A stretch of 50,303 nt of DNA from Glomus cerebriforme (lineage: Eukaryota; Glomeromycota; Glomeromycetes; Glomerales; Glomeraceae), in NCBI GenBank assembly GCA_003550305.1, contig QKYT01000217.1, forward strand, positions 66,472 through 116,774, read 5' to 3'. Below the pieces are notes generated by a model. It saw only the letters and a program-made list of their open reading frames with translations, had not been told where the DNA came from and ran no database searches. Made by a program: the position numbers and the translations under genes. Below are positions 33,795 to 46,064 of the stretch, piece by piece (positions within the stretch are counted from its first letter, which is position 1; every line of letters starts with the position of its first letter).

Positions 33795-36125
33795 TTTTAA
33801 TTATTATCAGACAAGTCAAGTGCTAATTTAACAAAATCATAAATAATAATTCCTCAAACTACACTAGCAATCATAGCAACAAACATTCTAAACTTTTTAT
33901 TAGCAGGAAAAGCGGTAAAAGATTTATCATCAAACCAACCTTTATCATCATCTCAAATATTTTAGGTGATATTGGTGATGTTAAAGAAATTGGTAAAATC
34001 GGTGAAATTGGTGAAATAGATGAAGTTGGTGAAGTTGGTAAAATTGAAGTTGGTGATAATAGTAAATTTTCATTAATATTTTCACTACTACGGTTATTAC
34101 GATAATGTAATGATCGATTAGGATGAAGTAAAATTATCATCATCATTAAAAGATGAAGAACTTGTACCATTAATTTTGTTTGTGGCTTTTTCAACTAAAT
34201 TTTTGAAATCTCCACTAGATAATCTAGTCGTATCAGCGCTAAGCATTGGTGATGATGGTGGTACTAATGTCGGTGGTGGAGTCTTTGATGGTACCGTAGT
34301 AGGTTTCAATATAATGGTATCTAAACCTTTTTCTCCTTGTTCAATGATTTCAATCGAAGAAATTTGATTTTTCTGCTTTTGACTTACAGTAAATAATATA
34401 AATAGAATGGTATAATAAAATTACTTGTACTAGTAAAAAATAAACTAGTTCAATTTGTGAAAATATTTAACCAAACTCCTGATTGAAATAGTAGAACTAT
34501 TATCCATGGTAAAAATGTTGATAACAAAGTGGCCATTCCTAAAAAAAAAAATAATAATAAAAATAAAATAAAATAAGTTCCCATTTTCATCTAATAATTA
34601 AGACAATAATAAAAAAAAAAAAAATCAAGAAACAAAATTGTGGCTAAACGTACTCCTTTCGCAAAGACCGGATCTTTCTAGATTATAACGTACAACAATA
34701 GAATAAACTGGTATACTAGTTAATAAGACAGCAAGTGGGAATAAAAAGGTCGCGATATCCGTCACAATATTACGATGTGATGATTTATCAATTTCTGCTA
34801 TAATATTTGATGCCAAGTCCATTTGATATGTCATTCCTCCTAATATTCATAATAATATATATGTTACTGTTTTGTTATAACTGAATACCATGTAGCTTTT
34901 CTAATTGATACATTACGTCGCTAAAATAAATAATTAATTAATCAATTTATCCTCAAGACGAAGAAATTTATTTTTTTTTTAAAAAAAAATAAATTATATA
35001 CTTACTAATCATTAACCCAACTTGGCACGGTAGTTATGAACGCGTAATTGAATAATATATAGTACCAACAACCTGACTTTGATTATCGCTAACCAACGGA
35101 ACATAATTCTTATGTAGTCCAGTAAGTATGAATGTAATGATCCATGTGATTACGATAAAAACGAGTATTCCGAAAGAAACTAATACATTTGAAGCAAGTA
35201 TAATTAATAAATAAAAAATAATATAAAACAAAATATAATAAAAATATATATATATATTTACAAATTCGTACAAGTACATTATCAACTAAATCCAAAAAAA
35301 ATCCAAAGGAGTACAAAATCCAACGTTATCTAAAAAATTAATAAAGAGTGAGTAAAATCATGATAGAAAAAAATCACATTCTAAATAAAAATTTTCACGG
35401 AGATTGATTACCATAAATCCTAAGTAGCTAGCATATAATTTGATCCAAATGAACTATTTACATCAATGGCATCATTTATACAAAAAAAAAAAATCCAAAA
35501 TTTGGATGAAAGCCCAATCCTCAAATTTTACCAACCCACCTAAATAACATTAAATCCATTGCTTGAGCTGATAATAATTGAAGCAATTATGACTGATTCA
35601 ATAGATAAATATAAAATGATATTCATATTTTTCGTTGTGGGATTAAGAAATTTGTTAAATGCGTAAATTCAATTTTACGCTAAAAATAAAAAAAAGAAGA
35701 ATTAATTTCAATATATGAATCGAAAAAAATATATATATTAGAGAAAAGAAAATATAATTTTAGTACCTGAAAATTTTCATTTCCATGGATCATCATCCAT
35801 GCTTCACATAAATGTAAAGAGATAGCACCAAGTGACATAACAATGACAAACACGATCGTAGAAATCAACCACCCGAAATTTGAAAAAGCAAATGAATTAT
35901 TTATACAGAGGCGTATCATCATAATTCGAATTTAGAAGAAATGATTTAACATTTATATGATAGGTAAGAATCCTTTTTTTTAATACAGTAAAAGTGTAAT
36001 TCTATTATTTAAAAGACGAATAAATAATAATAATAATAAAGAATGGGTTAAACGTACTTGTTACAAGTCCAGGTCCGGTCATTGCCGAGACAAAAGTACA
36101 ACGAAAGAAATGCCATGTTGATTGT
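33795..36125 (-). pseudogene. Decayed AAAP transporter T4 (unit C)
   Basis: Aligns with T1 from first to last exon on the minus strand. Disruptions: the start-codon region has ACG, and exon 1 lacks the stretch coding for IGSV. Exon 6 has a one-base loss near 34877. Exon 7 has an extra T near 34132 and a deletion in the last membrane segment that produces TGA near 33858. Some segments (34625-34834) are still nearly identical to T1, which suggests recent duplication or conversion. It lies upstream of K4 in the same orientation, as in units A and B. The MITE at 33194 sits in its 3' flank. Confidence 0.8.
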
Positions 36126-38091
36126 TATCCGTAGCAAATAATTTTCTCATAAATTTTATAAATATTTATGATTGTTCGATTTTTTTAATGTTTAATTTAA
36201 TAATTTTGTTATTCAATGGGATATTGAACATATTTTATTAATTTTAACGCGTCGAATCATTGGATTTTTTAAAAAGGTTAGAGAACATGTGGAAGCATGT
36301 TAAAACTATTGTAAAGTACACAATAATGACAATATATATTAATAAATTCCTTTACGATAATGGAGTTGCTGCTTAGCAGAGCTGTTAGATATTAAATTTT
36401 GAGACAAATCTATTAAATGAGGATGATAAAAAAATAACTCAATATAAAATTCTGAAAATTTTGTTATAATAAATGTTATAAATGTACAGTAATGTGGTGA
36501 ACTTTAATCGTGCACCATATATTCACTTTGACCAATCAATTGAATAATTCGGGCCAACATATGGGGTGATTATATCACTTATGTGATAACAAGGGGGTAG
36601 CATGTTAAAATATGTTTATTGGTTCAATCTCACATGACGATCAACATAACGAAACATTTAACGATAAAAAAGCAGCTTTGCGCAAAAGAACTAAAAAAGA
36701 AATATTATTTTATCATAATTTACAAGTTTAAAATCATGAAAATTATATATTAATTAAGAGTAATAATTATAAATATTATTTTAAACTAAAAATTATTTAA
36801 ACTAGATTACAAAGAATTAAAATAGTATAAAAACCATGTAATTGTAATAATTATTTAAAAAAAATCCAGATCTTTTGTTATTCTCTGTTGTTTACTATTT
36901 ACTCATTAAAGCCTATAATAAAGAAAGTAAGAATTAATAAATTAATGCTTATAAAGTGTACAATAGCTTATTTTCCATTGCAACCGATTTGCTTGAAGAC
37001 GCGAAAAACATTAAAAAAAATAAGACCATCAGGATTTTATGATTGATATAGGATCAGCTCTTGTCACTGGTTTATTTCATTGTGTTACGGATTTACAATT
37101 ATCATAATAATTCAGCCCCGTGAACTAAAAAAAAATGAATTTTATGTGACAAAATCGGGTAGAGTCAAATCAGCCCATATGAAATTTGTATGAAAATCAG
37201 GGATGATCTACAGCCACGTGATATTTATCCAATTATCCAATTAAATATATTGCACGTGATCAATTCACAAAATTTTTCATCTATCACGCATTTAAATTCA
37301 CTAATGTAATGATTGTTATAATGACTGGCGGCAATGATACCAGAATCCTCTAGTTGAAACTGTTAAAGCTGTCATAAAATGTTTAAATAGTTACGTCAAT
37401 CATTCTTTTTGATCATCATTATTCGTTCAAATCTTGAATACTGAGTTCTACTAAATGATTAAATAAATACACAAAATACATTTACATGAGCAAAAATATA
37501 ACTCAATTTAAAGAAGGAAAATATTTGCGGAATTATAGTTAGTATTATAAAGTGTAATAAATTATTACACATAATCCATTCATTTAAAAATTCTTCTAAT
37601 TTATTAATTTATTTTATTGTCAGAAAAATTTATTGCCAATCAATCATTAAAAAAAAAATTTTTTTATCCCAAAAAACTCCATTATACACCAAAAAATTTT
37701 TTTCTATAAATCTATCAATGCTGATCTATTTGTTAAAAAAAAAAATCCACAAACTATCACATTATAGCGATCTATTGTTACATAAAAATGAAATTTTATC
37801 TGCTTCGTGCTAAAATTTTATTTTTCTTATCTGAAATAAGTGATGGAGGGACAAATATAAAAGACAGGCTTAAAGTCTAGCTATAGAATGATGAATCCCT
37901 ATTGTTACAAAAAAAATTTTATAATTATCTACTACTAATTAGTATTAGTAAAATGTCAAAACTAAAAATAATTTTTTTCACATTAGTAATCAACACAAAT
38001 TTGCCAATCAAAAGGGCTTAACTTTTAAATTTAAAGACTATTTATACAGGTTAATCTAAACGTTAGATTCCACGCGTATTTTTTTACGCCT

Positions 38092-38124
<33 letters not shown>

Positions 38125-38897
38125 TTAAATGAATGTAATGAAAAAGAAATAACTAATAAAAATTAGGCAAATTTAAAAATGTGAATATATTATTATTATA
38201 TTTTGTTTTTTTTTAATACATATTTATTATATATATATAGATATATAGATTATATCAAATAATTTTATTTAAAAAAAATATTCATAATAATACAAATTAT
38301 TTTAATATTATAGTAATACCTAAAATTTCTATTAAAATGCTAATTTTTCTGATAAACCCTAAAATATAGTGATCAATTTTTATTAAAATTTCATATAATT
38401 TTTATGATCAATTTTACTTATACTATAAAAAGTAAGTTAATTATTAAAAAAAAAGTTTACATGAGAGTATATCCGTGTAATGATTATCTTAATTCATAGG
38501 TGACCGGTAACTTGTTGCCGGGCACTGTATATTATAATAATCAACCTTCTGCCGCATAAATAAGATAATTATGCTGCTTGTGATTAACCTTTTAAAAGAT
38601 CTTTTGCTCCGTATTTAACAGTTTCCGCTCCTTAGTTATAAATTTACGATGGTGATGACTTATATACAATGTACACTTTATAAGTATCAATCATTTTTAT
38701 CTGACCTTGAANCTATGAACTGATGTGAAAAAAAAGATATTGGAATTAAAATAAAATTTCAATTTTTGCTTTATTTATCATACAAAAAAAAAAATACATG
38801 AACTAATTAAATTTAAATTTTAAATATTATTATTTTTTTTTATAATTAATGAATAAATTAATTAATTAATAGTGTCATGTCAATATGGTGATAAATG
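36126..38897. other. Intergenic, no gene seen
   Basis: The first 200 bases match the 5' flank of T2 in inverse orientation (TTAGAGAACATGTGGAAGCATG near 36278; compare 16738-16760). The rest is AT-rich with no open frames, a T run at 38091-38118 and many A runs. No RNA gene recognised. Confidence 0.45.
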
Positions 38898-39335
38898 CTA
38901 AAATTCACAATCTACACCACTAACAGGGATATCAGTTAAACTCCAGTCAAACTCATTGCCATCCACTTCCAAACATGCATTAACATTTGTATACGAAATA
39001 TATCTATTTCTTTTAGGGAATAATTGTGGATACGCATGAACACAAAAGACACTTGGGGCATCATACCATTTAAAAAAATGGCCAATAAAGTCGCAAGGTT
39101 TAAATCCCACATCATGTATCACTTTACCATTACAATCCGTTACATATGTGTGCCAGATTCCATAACAGTCACCGGCAATAAACGAAACATTATATGCTAT
39201 GAAAAAAGTCATTAGAACAAAGATCATTAAATATTGCTATAAATATTTGATAGCTTTACCTTGAGTCATGTGAGCGACTACGAAAAAGGTGAAGATGATG
39301 AATATAAGATTACGAGAGACTATAGAATATTGCAT
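38898..39335 (-). CDS. Small six-cysteine secreted protein
   Basis: Two exons (39335-39260 and 39196-38898; GT-AG, phase 1) give 124 residues. Residues 1-25 are a signal peptide with a strong hydrophobic core (LIFIIFTFFVVA). The mature part has exactly six cysteines at 36, 47, 60, 77, 100 and 122, consistent with three disulphide bonds. Aromatic residues are also frequent. No membrane segment or GPI signal is present. The start at 39335 is favoured because it supplies the signal peptide and a clean splice; the alternative ATG at 39227 would read intron sequence. It is likely exported, possibly an effector-like or defence-type small secreted protein, but no known family is recognised. Its upstream flank holds a long palindrome. 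Confidence 0.75.
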
Positions 39336-39495
39336 GGTTAACGTAGTAAAGTGTTGTTGATAAAAATTATTATATTTTCAGTAAAGTGTTATTAATAAAA
39401 TTATTTTATTTTCAGTATGATTGAGTTCTTTATATACTTAATACTTATCTCGGGATCACCCTTTTTAAATGTGAATTTATTTTGTATAACATATG

Positions 39496-39606
39496 GGCGN
39501 ATTTGACTCCTTTTTTCGATTGGAATGTCGATCATTTTGGCCAGAATTAACGATAATTTTGGCCGAAATGATCGACATTCCAATCGAAAAAAGGGTCAAA
39601 TCCGCC
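39496..39606. repeat. Long inverted repeat, 46-base arms
   Basis: The left arm (about 39496-39542) and right arm (39561-39606) are complementary except for one N and two or three differences. Shared arm core: TCGATTGGAATGTCGATCAT. The loop is 18 bases. It lies 161 bases upstream of the six-cysteine protein's start codon. A MITE or a transcribed hairpin are both possible; no target duplication is clear. Confidence 0.85.
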
Positions 39607-39648
39607 TGTCATTGCCCATTTTTCAAATGACATTTGTCATTTCTTATA

Positions 39649-39716
39649 GTAAAATCGATGTCATTTAATATCATTTGATGTCATTTCAATGTCATTTCAA
39701 TGTCATTTCAGTGTCG
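39649..39716 (+). repeat. ATGTCATTTCA tandem repeat
   Basis: Five or six imperfect 10- or 11-base copies of ATGTCATTT(C/G)A follow directly after the palindrome. Confidence 0.7.
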
Positions 39717-42249
39717 TTTGACAACACTGAATTGCATATCACATCTTAATCTTGTGAAAGTTGACGATCAATTTTTCTTATTCTGAACTTATCAGAATGG
39801 CAGTGGCAGATCCTTATATGAATGACGTCCCAAATAGTCATGCTTAAATCTATACCAATCAATATTATGAAACCTGAATAAGCCACAAAAAAAAAATTTT
39901 TTATCTTTTCAACGAGTTTACTATGGAGGAAGTCAATGAATTTTGTTTGATTTACCAGGTTTTTTTTTAATACTATTGAAAAATATATAATATATTCATA
40001 CTTAAATTAATAAAATAACACTTAAAAAGTATTTTTTTCTATTATTTATTTATTATTTTTTCTGGCACTTTTTAGATTTACAGTACCAGTTTTAAAAAGA
40101 CATATTCAGGTAATAAAATATTCTTTTTTAGTAAATTTATAGTGTATTTAAGTTGTTAGTAGGTGGTTGGACTCTAGTATGATCGAGCTCGTTCCACCAT
40201 TATCTAGTGAGAATCGAAGAATTCGCTTTATACGACCTTTTTTTGCTGAACTGATAAGACGAAGATATTTCATTCTTTCATATCTCCTGGTTTAACTTCA
40301 TGATATATATTAGACATTCTTCATGCATAATAAAATAGAATTCTCGAAAGTAATCAATAAACTTCAAGTTCCCATGGGATGTCCCTTAAAAGGCAAGAAA
40401 ATTGAGAATATATTATTTAATTGAAAAAATAGTAAAAATCATATTCTAAATTAAGTCACTATTATAAATAGGAGAAGATTATAATATTATATGAAATACT
40501 CACATGAAAATACCTTATCTATGAAATAACAAACGTTTTAACTGCATCTGCCCTATATAGGCGAATATTGATGGACAATTAATATTGATAAGGCACTTAG
40601 ATCTTATGAATACATCGGAATATCTCGTGTTCGTTTTTAAACTATTATAATTATAATTGTTATATGTATTATTGTTTGGTTTTGATCAATATAGTCGGTA
40701 CAATAAAGAAGAGTTATCAAAAAAAAAATTAATTATAACGATAATTAATGAATTTGTTGGCTAAATAATACCATGACTATATGTCCTATATCATCCTGAA
40801 TGTTATCTCAAAGGTTTTGTGCAGAATAGTTCTAATAAAATTTTCTTCTCACGAAGACAGAACGGATCACACGTGCATCAAAACCTACTGATTAACATTA
40901 GACGAGCATTAGTGAAGAAAATATTTATATTGTAAGTGGAAGAAATTATTGTTTTCAAGAGTAAGAAAAATAATTCGAACCTAAGTACGTCCTGTGGTAA
41001 AGAAAATAAAAGGAATCAAGATAACTTTGACCACTCGAACATGCAAAGTACTAGATCTACCACCAGAAAATGATATTTATTGCTAGTAAAGGTCATTTAG
41101 AAATTCTTCCCGAAATATTTTCTTTATAAGGGAACTATTGTAGAACATAATCTCTGTTAAAAATAAATGTAGTATAAATAAAAATAAATGTTATATACAA
41201 AATAACTACCACATTGTAATGAGAAACAATATACATAGTCGCTTAATGAGTTTGTTTATGTTGATCCATTTACATTGACTGAACTGTTTTTAGATATTCT
41301 ATTGAATAAAATCCCTTGACGAAAATTTCTCAGATCTTATAAGTCATGAACAACAGAAGAAATAAGTACTGTGAATAAACAAGCGTAGTGTAATAACATA
41401 TTCTCGTTAACATTTAGAATTAAAAGATACAGAATACTTCGGATAATTTATTCCACAAAATAAAAGTTACACTGCAGCTTGTAATGACATCAAATAATGT
41501 TTTACGTTTATCGCCTTGTCATATTAAGAATATTTAATTGATCGTGACTAACGTGATCGGAAAATATAATTAGACGGAGAATAAACAAATATTCTGGTCA
41601 AGAGGAGGAGTATATTATTATAGAAAATATTTAACACATAAAATAGACAACAATTCACAATTCAGTTTCCATAGATGTTCCCATTCAAGCTATTATGTAA
41701 AACAAAGTTTTTATGTAATACATGATCCTTCTGTAGTTATCAACTATTCCATATGTACATAAATAAAAATAGGCCAAATTTTTACTTGAATATTCCAAAC
41801 TAGCATGTGCTACTATTTATAATTGTTTGTTTTACAATAATAGAAAGTACTTTGATTGTGCGTGAGATTGATAGTATCAAGCGAATAAAAACTCTGAAAG
41901 AATATAATAATAGATAGTGTATTCAAAATCCCAACAAGATCTAATTATAATCGTAAAATAAAGTGTCCGCAGTTGTTTTCAATTAAAATACGCATCAAGA
42001 TAATAAATCTAAAATCCATTGTTTTTTATGTAGTTATATTCTTATATATCTCCCTTCATAAGTCAATGAGAAACCTTAAGATATGACAAGTCAGACCTCC
42101 ATATGGTCACACTCTATATAGTCACACCTCTTTAACCAATTTTATTACTATTAAATTAAACGTACAGTACCTATTAGTTATATTAATAATAAAACCTCAT
42201 ATAATCAATCACCTATAAATTATAATTCTGGCCGCATATTATAATTTTT
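39717..42249. other. Intergenic, no gene seen
   Basis: Slightly less AT-rich than elsewhere but with stops in all six frames. No conserved motif from the kinase or transporter unit is seen. The end (42090-42140) has a GTCACAC(C/T) repeated motif that could be part of a transposon end. Confidence 0.4.
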
Positions 42250-42269
42250 GGCCCGGTTTATAAAATCAC

Positions 42270-42909
42270 ATGATTTCAATTTCATCTCGAAAAGCTCATA
42301 AACTTAAATTCTTACTTGAAGAATTACCTACGATACAAATTATACAAAAAAGCGTCCAGATTTATATCATAACTGGAAATGTTCTAATTGTTCTTTGGAA
42401 AATGAAACTTTCTTACATTTATGGAATTGTTCTTTTCACTCAAGAAAAATTCATAATATTATTTTTGATACTAAACATTTTATTATTCTACTTCAAAAAC
42501 TCATCTTAATTTTGTTGATCTTAATCATCCTACTTTATGGACTTTATCTAATTCTTCTATTTGTTTTATAGATTTAGCTAAAGGTATTGTTCCTATTTTC
42601 TTAGTGAAATTAATTTCTCAACATATTCGTTCTTCTACTTTATTATCTGAAATTATTTTTAATATTAATAATTTTATTTACACTTCGTTTATAAACCAAA
42701 TTTGGTTACCACGTTGTGATAAATTTATTGATTTAGAAAGATTACATAATATAGATTCGATAGAAAAACGTAAAAAGAAACCTATAGATAGTCCTTACAT
42801 TCCTTCAAACAGTTCTTCATATAATTATAATATTAATAATTTATCTTACAATAGTCTTCGTAGCTCTATTTTGTTTGGTTCTTTCTTGGATTTTTTGGAT
42901 ATGGATTGA
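42270..42909 (+). pseudogene. Decayed C-terminal part of a LINE-type reverse transcriptase
   Basis: Read with at least two frame changes (near 42330 and 42505), the sequence gives KKRPDLYHNWKCSNC, then ENETFLHLWNC, a CxxC...HxxxC zinc-knuckle of the kind at the C-terminus of non-LTR retrotransposon polyproteins. It continues with DLAKGIVPIFL and WLPRCDKFIDLERLHNIDSIE to a stop at 42909. The last part (42604-42909) is a continuous frame. The core reverse transcriptase and endonuclease regions are absent, so this is a 3' remnant. Family assignment rests on the zinc-knuckle pattern and remains tentative. Confidence 0.5.
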
Positions 42910-43974
42910 CTATGAGGGTTGAAAAATAAACCGTAGTTTCTCTTATTAGAAAAATTTGTAATTCCGACCAGCACTATATTTGGCCATGTATATAATTTTG
43001 GCCAGATTTTAATTTCGGCTAAAATTTAAAAAATTCTATATAATCTCCCCTCTATACAATCACCAATTTTGGCGTCACTTATTTAGTTCTTTTTTTCAGT
43101 TCCCAAGGGAGTGTTCCTTGGAAAGGAACTAATGTTATTGACGTCGACATGAGTGTAATCGGATCATACTTTAGAAAGGATTTTATATGATTGAGTTGTC
43201 ATTTTTTAAATAGTAAGGGAATTTAATTATTTGATTACCGTATATCCTAAAGGCTAAAGGGGTAAATATAAACCGATATTGCATATATCGTACAACGGAG
43301 GTATAAAATATTGATATTCAGTATAATGAATAATTAATTACACAATTGATTATATCAAGTTGGAATAGTTTAAATTAGATGAGAAAAAATTTTATAAACA
43401 AAAAAAAATAAAAAAGTCATGTACTGTGGATTATATAAAACTTCACTTACGTGTAGAAAAGATCAAGTAGATAACACATGATATTGCACCCTTGAAGAAA
43501 TGTTTCCTTTATGGTTTATTTAGCTTTCAAAATAGCAAATATGTAATTTGAGTAATTTATATAAATTGTCATATGTTTTATCCTTTGTTAAAGTTAGATG
43601 CTTTTCGTAGATTCAATAAAATAACATATGCAGTATCACATTTATCTTTTTTTACTCGATATAGACATTGTACCACATAGAATTTCGTATGAAAATTTAT
43701 ATTGCATAAAAGACTTACTAATTCACGTTTAGATGTTACAGACGTTTACATAATTATAATTTCGATATTATTATCATTGTACTGCTTAATAAAAACGTAT
43801 GTTATACCCTTTTGCTTGCTACCTCTGCTTAAAAATAATAAAAATATAAAAAAAAAAAATTTCAAATATTCTTTAATTTATAAAAAAATTAATCATGCGT
43901 CTAAATGGTTAACTATTAAAAAAAATTCATTAAAAAGAAAATTTAATAATTCCAAGTTTTAAGATCAAATGATA
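42910..43974. other. Intergenic, no gene seen
   Basis: AT-rich. The stretch at 42960-43080 (CTATATAATC, CTCTATACAATCACC) resembles pogo/Tc1-like ends but lacks a matched partner. The sequence after 43850 is related to the 3' flank of K4 (AAAAAATTAATCATGCGTCTAAATGGTTAA). Confidence 0.4.
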
Positions 43975-44765
43975 TTATTTTTTTAAAAAATCTTTACTAT
44001 CAGGAATTTCCAATTCATTTTGTTCTTCCGAATGAAAATTTGGATTAATATGTATTTCATTTTCATCTGTAAATAAAAAAAAAAAATTAAACATAAAATT
44101 AATTATTATAATAATGATTTTATGCCATCAATGTGATATTTCTTTAATTGTTGTTGAGCGTCTAAAAAATTTAAATAAATTATGTAATATAAAAATTCCT
44201 ACATAATTAAGGCTCACTTGCCATGTTTTGAATCTCTTTAAATATTTTTTCATAATTTTTTATATAAATTAATAATTATTCACTCGGTAATTTTAATAAA
44301 ATAATTTATGATAATTAAATCAAATTACCTTTAAAAATACTGCTTATTTTTGATGTACTGCTATTTTTCCCATTACTTGATTTATCAAATTCTTTAACTA
44401 AATAACAAAAATATCAATCAGTCAATAATATTTTTTGTTTATTCGTACAACAAATTTAATAGGTACTAACTATTATCAGGAATATGAAACTCATTGTATG
44501 ATTTACTGTGAAATGCTAATTTCAAAATAAAGTTATCTATCCATACCTTCTTGTTCTTCTATCATTATTTACGGTACATAAAAAAAAGGATATTATTTAC
44601 ATAACATCAGTAATTTAACAAACTTTAAAATTAAAAGGATTATTAATAAAAATGATTAATAATGTATACTTTCTGTTGCATTTCTTGGTTCAATAAGTAC
44701 TTCAAATGTATGAACCTTACTCATAAATAATCTGCTACTTGTATAATTTGCACCTTTATTAATTA
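43975..44765 (-). pseudogene. Orphan kinase tail K6 (no kinase domain)
   Basis: Minus-strand exons matching the kinase tails: the end of exon 2 (ANYTSSRLFMSKVHTFEV and EPRNATES, from 44765), a 12-base microexon at 44558-44547 (EEQE), the FHSKSYNEFHIPDN exon near 44516-44472, the KSSNGKNSSTSKISSIFK exon near 44400-44330, a short QQQLKKYHID exon near 44165-44107, and the NPNFHSEEQNELEIPD exon near 44068, with a stop at 43975. The kinase domain and everything upstream are missing. The last exons are still open. It may be a relic, or a separate tail donor for rearrangement. Confidence 0.75.
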
Positions 44766-46064
44766 TTATGAATTATCGCTTGCTTTTAGTTACAGACGAG
44801 ATAAAAATTCATATGAATTCAAATTAATTCAAACCCGTTACTTACTGTCTAACCATAAATGTACCAAAGTACTTGATGTTAGTCTAAATAGATATTTTCA
44901 TAGAAAATTAAACGTGAAATCATCATTTTAAATGATACAAAGCAATAATAGCTTTTTGTAATTAATGTATTAGTATAAATAGTAACTACTTTTTTTCTTA
45001 TCATATATGAAATTAAAATGCGAATGAAATATTCCGTGTATTTAAAATTTCTATGGAAATTCTATGTATATTTACCAGATCATTTTTTTTTTACCAGAAT
45101 TGATTATAATTTCGAAGTTACCTTTTTCAATTTTTCGTTTTACCAGAGTTAATTATAATTTCGAAATTATCTTTTCCTAATACGGATTATGATAAACCAA
45201 TATACCAATTTTTTATTTTACCAGAATTAAAGTAACGATAATTTTGAAATATGAATTATTAAAATTTCAAAAAAAAAAAAAAAATTTNTTTTGTTTTGCA
45301 ACAATAAAAGACCTCAACATTAAATTCTCACCACAATTAAAAATGTACATGAATTTTTAAAAATGTAGATTTCTTAATTTAAGTATTTTTTTTTTTTTAA
45401 ATGAATTTCAGCAGAATATATTTTATTGCGATGAAAAAAAAAAGTTTATGAAAAATTCATTATATGCTTAGGTTCAAAGCACTTAATTGTCTTCGTTGGT
45501 TATTTTTTAATATTTATTTTTTTAGTTTCTTCAAGTAGATATTAGAAATATTCTGTATTTCAAAAAAGGATTTTGTTAATTAAAATAATTCAGAGTAATA
45601 TAATAATAAATCATATTATTTTTATAAAATACATGACCTAATTATTTTATTCAATTTATCAAATTCAATTTAATATTATTTTTTAGTAAACAAAATTGGA
45701 TAATCGATCACGCCATTAGAATTTATCACATGCATTATAGCGAAATTTAAATAATTGATATTTTTTTATTTATGAGTTATTTATAATTTTTATAGAAATT
45801 TTCACCAAATAAATTACCAGTTAATAGATATAATAAGAGATATGAAACACGTCTAACTAAATATGATCACCAGGTCTAAAGATCACTCTGTCTTTAAAAG
45901 TATAATATTGCTCTCATAATCGTTAAAAAAGGACTACTTAATTTTTTATGATTGACTATAAAACAAGAAATGGTTAAATTATTAAATAATACATAAATCA
46001 GTATTTTATTACTAATCCTGTTGCGTTACACGACTCTAAAAAAAAGACCACTACGAGTATAATA
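44766..46064. other. Intergenic, with a small degenerate tandem repeat
   Basis: Three imperfect copies of TTTTACCAGAATTxATTATAATTTCGAA lie at about 45085-45250, spaced roughly 50 and 85 bases apart. Otherwise AT-rich with no gene. Confidence 0.5.

Noticed and set aside
42086..43080. A pogo/Tc1-like DNA transposon with ends at 42090 and 43075
   Set aside because: The GTCACAC and CTATACAATCACC motifs look similar but the ends do not pair as inverted repeats and no TA target duplication is clear.
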